Positions 6,474 through 7,918 of a stretch of DNA of 7,918 nucleotides are shown here, piece after piece (position 1 is the first letter of the stretch; the number at the start of each line of letters is the position of its first letter). Origin of the DNA: Deltaproteobacteria bacterium. Lineage in GTDB: Bacteria; Desulfobacterota; GWC2-55-46; DRQE01. The notes under the pieces are model-generated. The model had not been told where the DNA came from. It ran no database searches and was given only the letters and a program-made list of their open reading frames with translations. Location of the stretch: the NCBI GenBank assembly GCA_030631875.1, contig DAOVKH010000074.1, positions 1 through 7,918 of the forward strand. The letters run 5' to 3'. The position numbers were made by a program, and so were the translations under genes.

Positions 6474-7445
6474 TTAGTCGTCGTCCCAGAGTCTCGTCGA
6501 GAGGTACTTATCTCCGCCGTCGGGGAATATCGCTACGATAAAACCCTTCTTCATGGTCTTTGCCAATTCAAGTGCCGCCCACATGGCCGCACCGGAGCTT
6601 TGCCCGACGAGTATGCCCTCTTCACGCGCAAGGCGTTTGGCAAGGACGTATGACTCTTCGGTCGGAGCAGGTAACTTCATATCGTGCTCGTCCTCGTGGT
6701 ATATGCCCGGTACGATAGACGACTCCATGTGCTTTAAGCCCTCAAGGCCGTGCATCGGGTCGTCGGGCTCTACGGCTACTATCTGAATATCTTCGTTAAA
6801 TTCCTTCAACCGCCTGCCGTTACCCATAATCGTACCGCCTGTGCCGATGGTGGCTACGAAGTGAGTTATGCGCCCACCACTTTGCTCGATTATCTCAGGG
6901 GCAGTTGAGTAGTAGTGCGCGTCCGAATTCGACGGATTATTATATTGATCAAGCTTGCAGTACTTCTCAGGGTTCTCAACGTAGAGCTTCCACGCGAGCC
7001 TTATCGCACCATCTGAACCTTCAAATGGACTCGAAAATATGACATTCGCCCCAAAAGCCTTGAGTGTCTTCTTGCGCTCTTCGCTGACGTTCTTCGGCAC
7101 TACCAAGTCGAGCTTATAGCCCTTATACGCACCTATCCATGCGTAGGCAATGCCGGTATTACCGGAGCTTGAATCGAGTATGCGCTTATCCTTTGTGAGT
7201 CGCCCTGATGCCTCGGCGTCCTCTATCATACGAAGCGCCGGCCTGTCCTTTACGGAACCACCGGGGTTATACCCCTCAAGCTTTGCGTATATCTCAACAC
7301 CCTTTGGCAGGTGCTTGGTTATATTGTTTATCTTTACGAGCGGCGTATTACCGACTAACTCCAAGGCAGAGCAACTCGTAAACCTGTAGAGGCGTTCATC
7401 AGCTCCCTCTGCAAGCGACTTATCCATAGACTTATATTTACCCAT
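6474..7445 (-). CDS. cysM: CysM/CysK-type cysteine synthase (PLP enzyme), 323 aa
   Basis: A fold-type II PLP enzyme expected to replace the leaving group of O-acetylserine or O-phosphoserine with sulfur, giving cysteine in the cytoplasm. The N-terminal core opens with ELVGNTPLVKIN (residues 29-40). The PLP-binding lysine is K66 in NPGGSVKDRPA. The substrate loop is SSSGNTG (92-98), the phosphate cup is GTGGT (201-205), and GQSSGA (281-286) and FPDGGDKYLST (307-317) close the site. Length is normal for the family, with about 28 extra N-terminal residues. Neighbouring JAMM and ThiF-like genes suggest the sulfur donor may be a carrier thiocarboxylate, as for M. tuberculosis CysM, rather than free sulfide; the sequence alone does not prove this, nor which serine ester is used. 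The ATG has GGAGG 11 nt upstream and an in-frame TAG two codons before it. It is the first gene of the long tight series. Confidence 0.92.
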   Translation of the reverse strand: MGKYKSMDKSLAEGADERLYRFTSCSALELVGNTPLVKINNITKHLPKGVEIYAKLEGYNPGGSVKDRPALRMIEDAEASGRLTKDKRILDSSSGNTGIAYAWIGAYKGYKLDLVVPKNVSEERKKTLKAFGANVIFSSPFEGSDGAIRLAWKLYVENPEKYCKLDQYNNPSNSDAHYYSTAPEIIEQSGGRITHFVATIGTGGTIMGNGRRLKEFNEDIQIVAVEPDDPMHGLEGLKHMESSIVPGIYHEDEHDMKLPAPTEESYVLAKRLAREEGILVGQSSGAAMWAALELAKTMKKGFIVAIFPDGGDKYLSTRLWDDD

Positions 7446-7533
7446 TCCCTAAAAAACCTCCAACGAAAGTATTACCAGCCAGCCAAATGCCACCATCCCT
7501 TAAAGAAATATAACCTACCCCAGGACGGCCTGA

Positions 7534-7557
7534 TTAGACGCAAAGGCTTAGAATCAT
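7534..7557 (-). other. Possible 7-codon leader ORF containing a Cys codon
   Basis: In the predicted leader of cysM, an ATG opens the short frame M-I-L-S-L-C-V-stop, about 90 nt upstream of the cysM start. Cysteine-containing leader peptides are known to control cysteine genes by attenuation in some bacteria, so the position is suggestive. However, there is only one Cys codon, the nearest purine-rich element (AAGG) is weak and about 11 nt away, and no clear pair of alternative hairpins was found. Chance is a good explanation. Confidence 0.12.
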
Positions 7558-7585
7558 AGAAGAAAATACCTTAGCGATATTGTCA

Positions 7586-7614
7586 AGTTTATAATACTCT
7601 ACTAAATTTGTCAA
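7586..7614 (-). promoter_or_regulatory. Candidate sigma-70 promoter for the cysM operon
   Basis: On the minus strand a perfect TTGACA (7614-7609) is followed after 17 nt by TAAACT (7591-7586), or after 15 nt by the better hexamer TATAAA (7593-7588). The intervening bases are AT-rich. A second TTGACA follows at 7586-7581, overlapping the end of the putative -10. It has no convincing -10 of its own at normal spacing. The two boxes share an 8-base core, CTTGACAA, repeated 28 bp apart, so the second could instead be an operator or a weaker second promoter. Transcription from here would give a leader of about 130 nt before cysM. This is prediction from consensus only. Confidence 0.5.
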
Positions 7615-7627
7615 GAACTTTGGCGAA

Positions 7628-7653
7628 CCGAGAGACTTAGGGCAAGTCCTCGG
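7628..7653 (-). terminator. Hairpin just after the NIL-domain gene; possible terminator or attenuator
   Basis: A 10-bp stem begins 2 nt after the TAA stop. On the minus strand CCGAG and GACTT pair with AAGTC and CTCGG around a 5-nt GCCCT loop, with one bulged T on the 3' side. The stem is strong, but the bases that follow on the minus strand (TTCGCC) are not a T-tract. It is therefore not a classic intrinsic terminator. It could be a 3'-end-stabilising or processing hairpin, or a Rho-assisted terminator that separates the carrier-NIL unit from the cysM unit. Confidence 0.5.
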
Positions 7654-7655
7654 TA

Positions 7656-7892
7656 TTATTCGATAATATCGAGTTCTATCGGCTCAACTTTGACGCCTTT
7701 TTCAATAAAGTACTCTATCGCTTTATCTATGTCCTCAGGGGCTCCATCAAGCTCAAGGGCTACGAGCCCTATCGTATCGGAGATGGTGGCCTGACGTATA
7801 TTGGTAACTACGCCAAAGCGTTTGCCAGCCTCATAGATGAGCGGCTCCTTGACGGCCTCCCTCGGATATGTAAGGTAAATGCGCTTCTGCAT
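7656..7892 (-). CDS. NIL-domain protein, 78 aa
   Basis: A small ferredoxin-like alpha/beta protein consisting of little more than a NIL domain. The diagnostic stretch is at residues 30-43, TNIRQATISDTIGL, where NIR replaces the usual N-I-L. It is followed by a beta strand (LVALELDG), a helix (PEDIDKAIEYFIEKG) and a final strand (VKVEPIEL). NIL domains occur as regulatory modules at the C-terminus of the methionine-transport ATPase MetN, and in proteins tied to sulfur transfer and homocysteine synthesis. A free-standing copy between a carrier tail and cysM fits a role in sulfur delivery or in sensing sulfur amino acids, but the exact function is unknown. No CxxC cluster or ferredoxin extension is present. 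The ATG is preceded by GGTGGA with an 8-nt gap, and by the stop of the preceding gene 2 nt away, so the two are probably translationally coupled. Confidence 0.85.
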   Translation of the reverse strand: MQKRIYLTYPREAVKEPLIYEAGKRFGVVTNIRQATISDTIGLVALELDGAPEDIDKAIEYFIEKGVKVEPIELDIIE

Positions 7893-7894
7893 GT

Positions 7895-7918
7895 TTACAC
7901 TCCACCTGCTATGGCCGG
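7895..7918 (-). CDS. C-terminal end of a ThiS/MoaD/CysO-like sulfur carrier (partial, runs off the right edge)
   Basis: Only the last seven codons and a TAA stop are inside the window. They read P-A-I-A-G-G-V-stop in the frame that closes two bases before the NIL-domain gene. Ubiquitin-like sulfur carriers of the ThiS/MoaD/CysO group end in a tail of the form P-x-x-A-G-G, and CysO-type carriers end very similarly, so the tail is suggestive despite its shortness. One valine follows the diglycine. In this family such extra residues must be removed before the glycine can be adenylated, and a JAMM protease plus a ThiF-like activating enzyme are encoded downstream. The codons for Gly-Gly also supply the GGTGGA Shine-Dalgarno of the next gene. 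The body of the gene is not visible, so the call rests on seven residues and on the neighbours; chance resemblance is possible. Confidence 0.6.
   Translation of the reverse strand, partial: PAIAGGV

Noticed and set aside
7446..7600. Known riboswitch (SAM or similar) in the cysM leader
   Set aside because: No stable multi-stem arrangement or recognisable conserved core could be traced by eye; the possible pairings are short and interrupted.
7628..7653. Strong hairpin as a classic Rho-independent terminator
   Set aside because: The stem is convincing, but no T-tract follows on the minus strand, so it is listed only as a possible terminator or processing hairpin.

Overview
All recognisable genes in this window lie on the minus strand, so transcription runs from the right end to the left. 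The window is a compact sulfur-assimilation and cysteine-synthesis locus: ten complete protein genes, plus the truncated ends of two more at the window edges. Moderate GC, clear GGAG-type Shine-Dalgarno sites, a [4Fe-4S]-type CysH and the mix of gene families suggest a free-living bacterium, perhaps from a deltaproteobacterial or Nitrospirota-like lineage. That placement is an inference of low confidence. Nothing here is a mobile element, CRISPR array or RNA gene.

Layout in transcription order. (1) At the right edge, the last 24 bases of an upstream gene encode PAIAGGV-stop, which looks like the C-terminus of a ThiS/MoaD/CysO-type sulfur carrier with one residue after the diglycine. (2) Two bases later comes a 78-residue NIL-domain protein, followed by a hairpin. 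(3) A 210-bp gap holds a candidate promoter with two TTGACA boxes and an untranslated leader. (4) A long tight series follows: CysM-type cysteine synthase, a 68-residue two-helix membrane protein, a JAMM metallopeptidase, a ThiF/MoeB-type E1-like enzyme, a radical SAM protein with unusual cysteine spacing, an SLC13-family transporter, a UspA-like protein, APS kinase (CysC), APS/PAPS reductase (CysH), and the first 133 codons of ATP sulfurylase (Sat). Gaps are 42 bp or less, and the last three genes overlap by 4 bp.

How it may work. The transporter probably imports sulfate or a related anion. Sat, CysC and CysH activate sulfate and reduce it to sulfite. Sulfite reductase is not in the window and may lie to the left. 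On the other arm, the JAMM protease would trim the carrier to expose Gly-Gly, the ThiF-like enzyme would adenylate it and allow thiocarboxylate formation, CysM would transfer the sulfur to an activated serine, and the JAMM protease could release cysteine. This resembles CysO/CysM/Mec of Mycobacterium tuberculosis and HcyS/HcyF/HcyD of Wolinella succinogenes. The notable point is that the carrier route and sulfate reduction sit in one apparent transcription unit, together with an unassigned radical SAM enzyme, an unassigned small membrane protein and a divergent SLC13 transporter.
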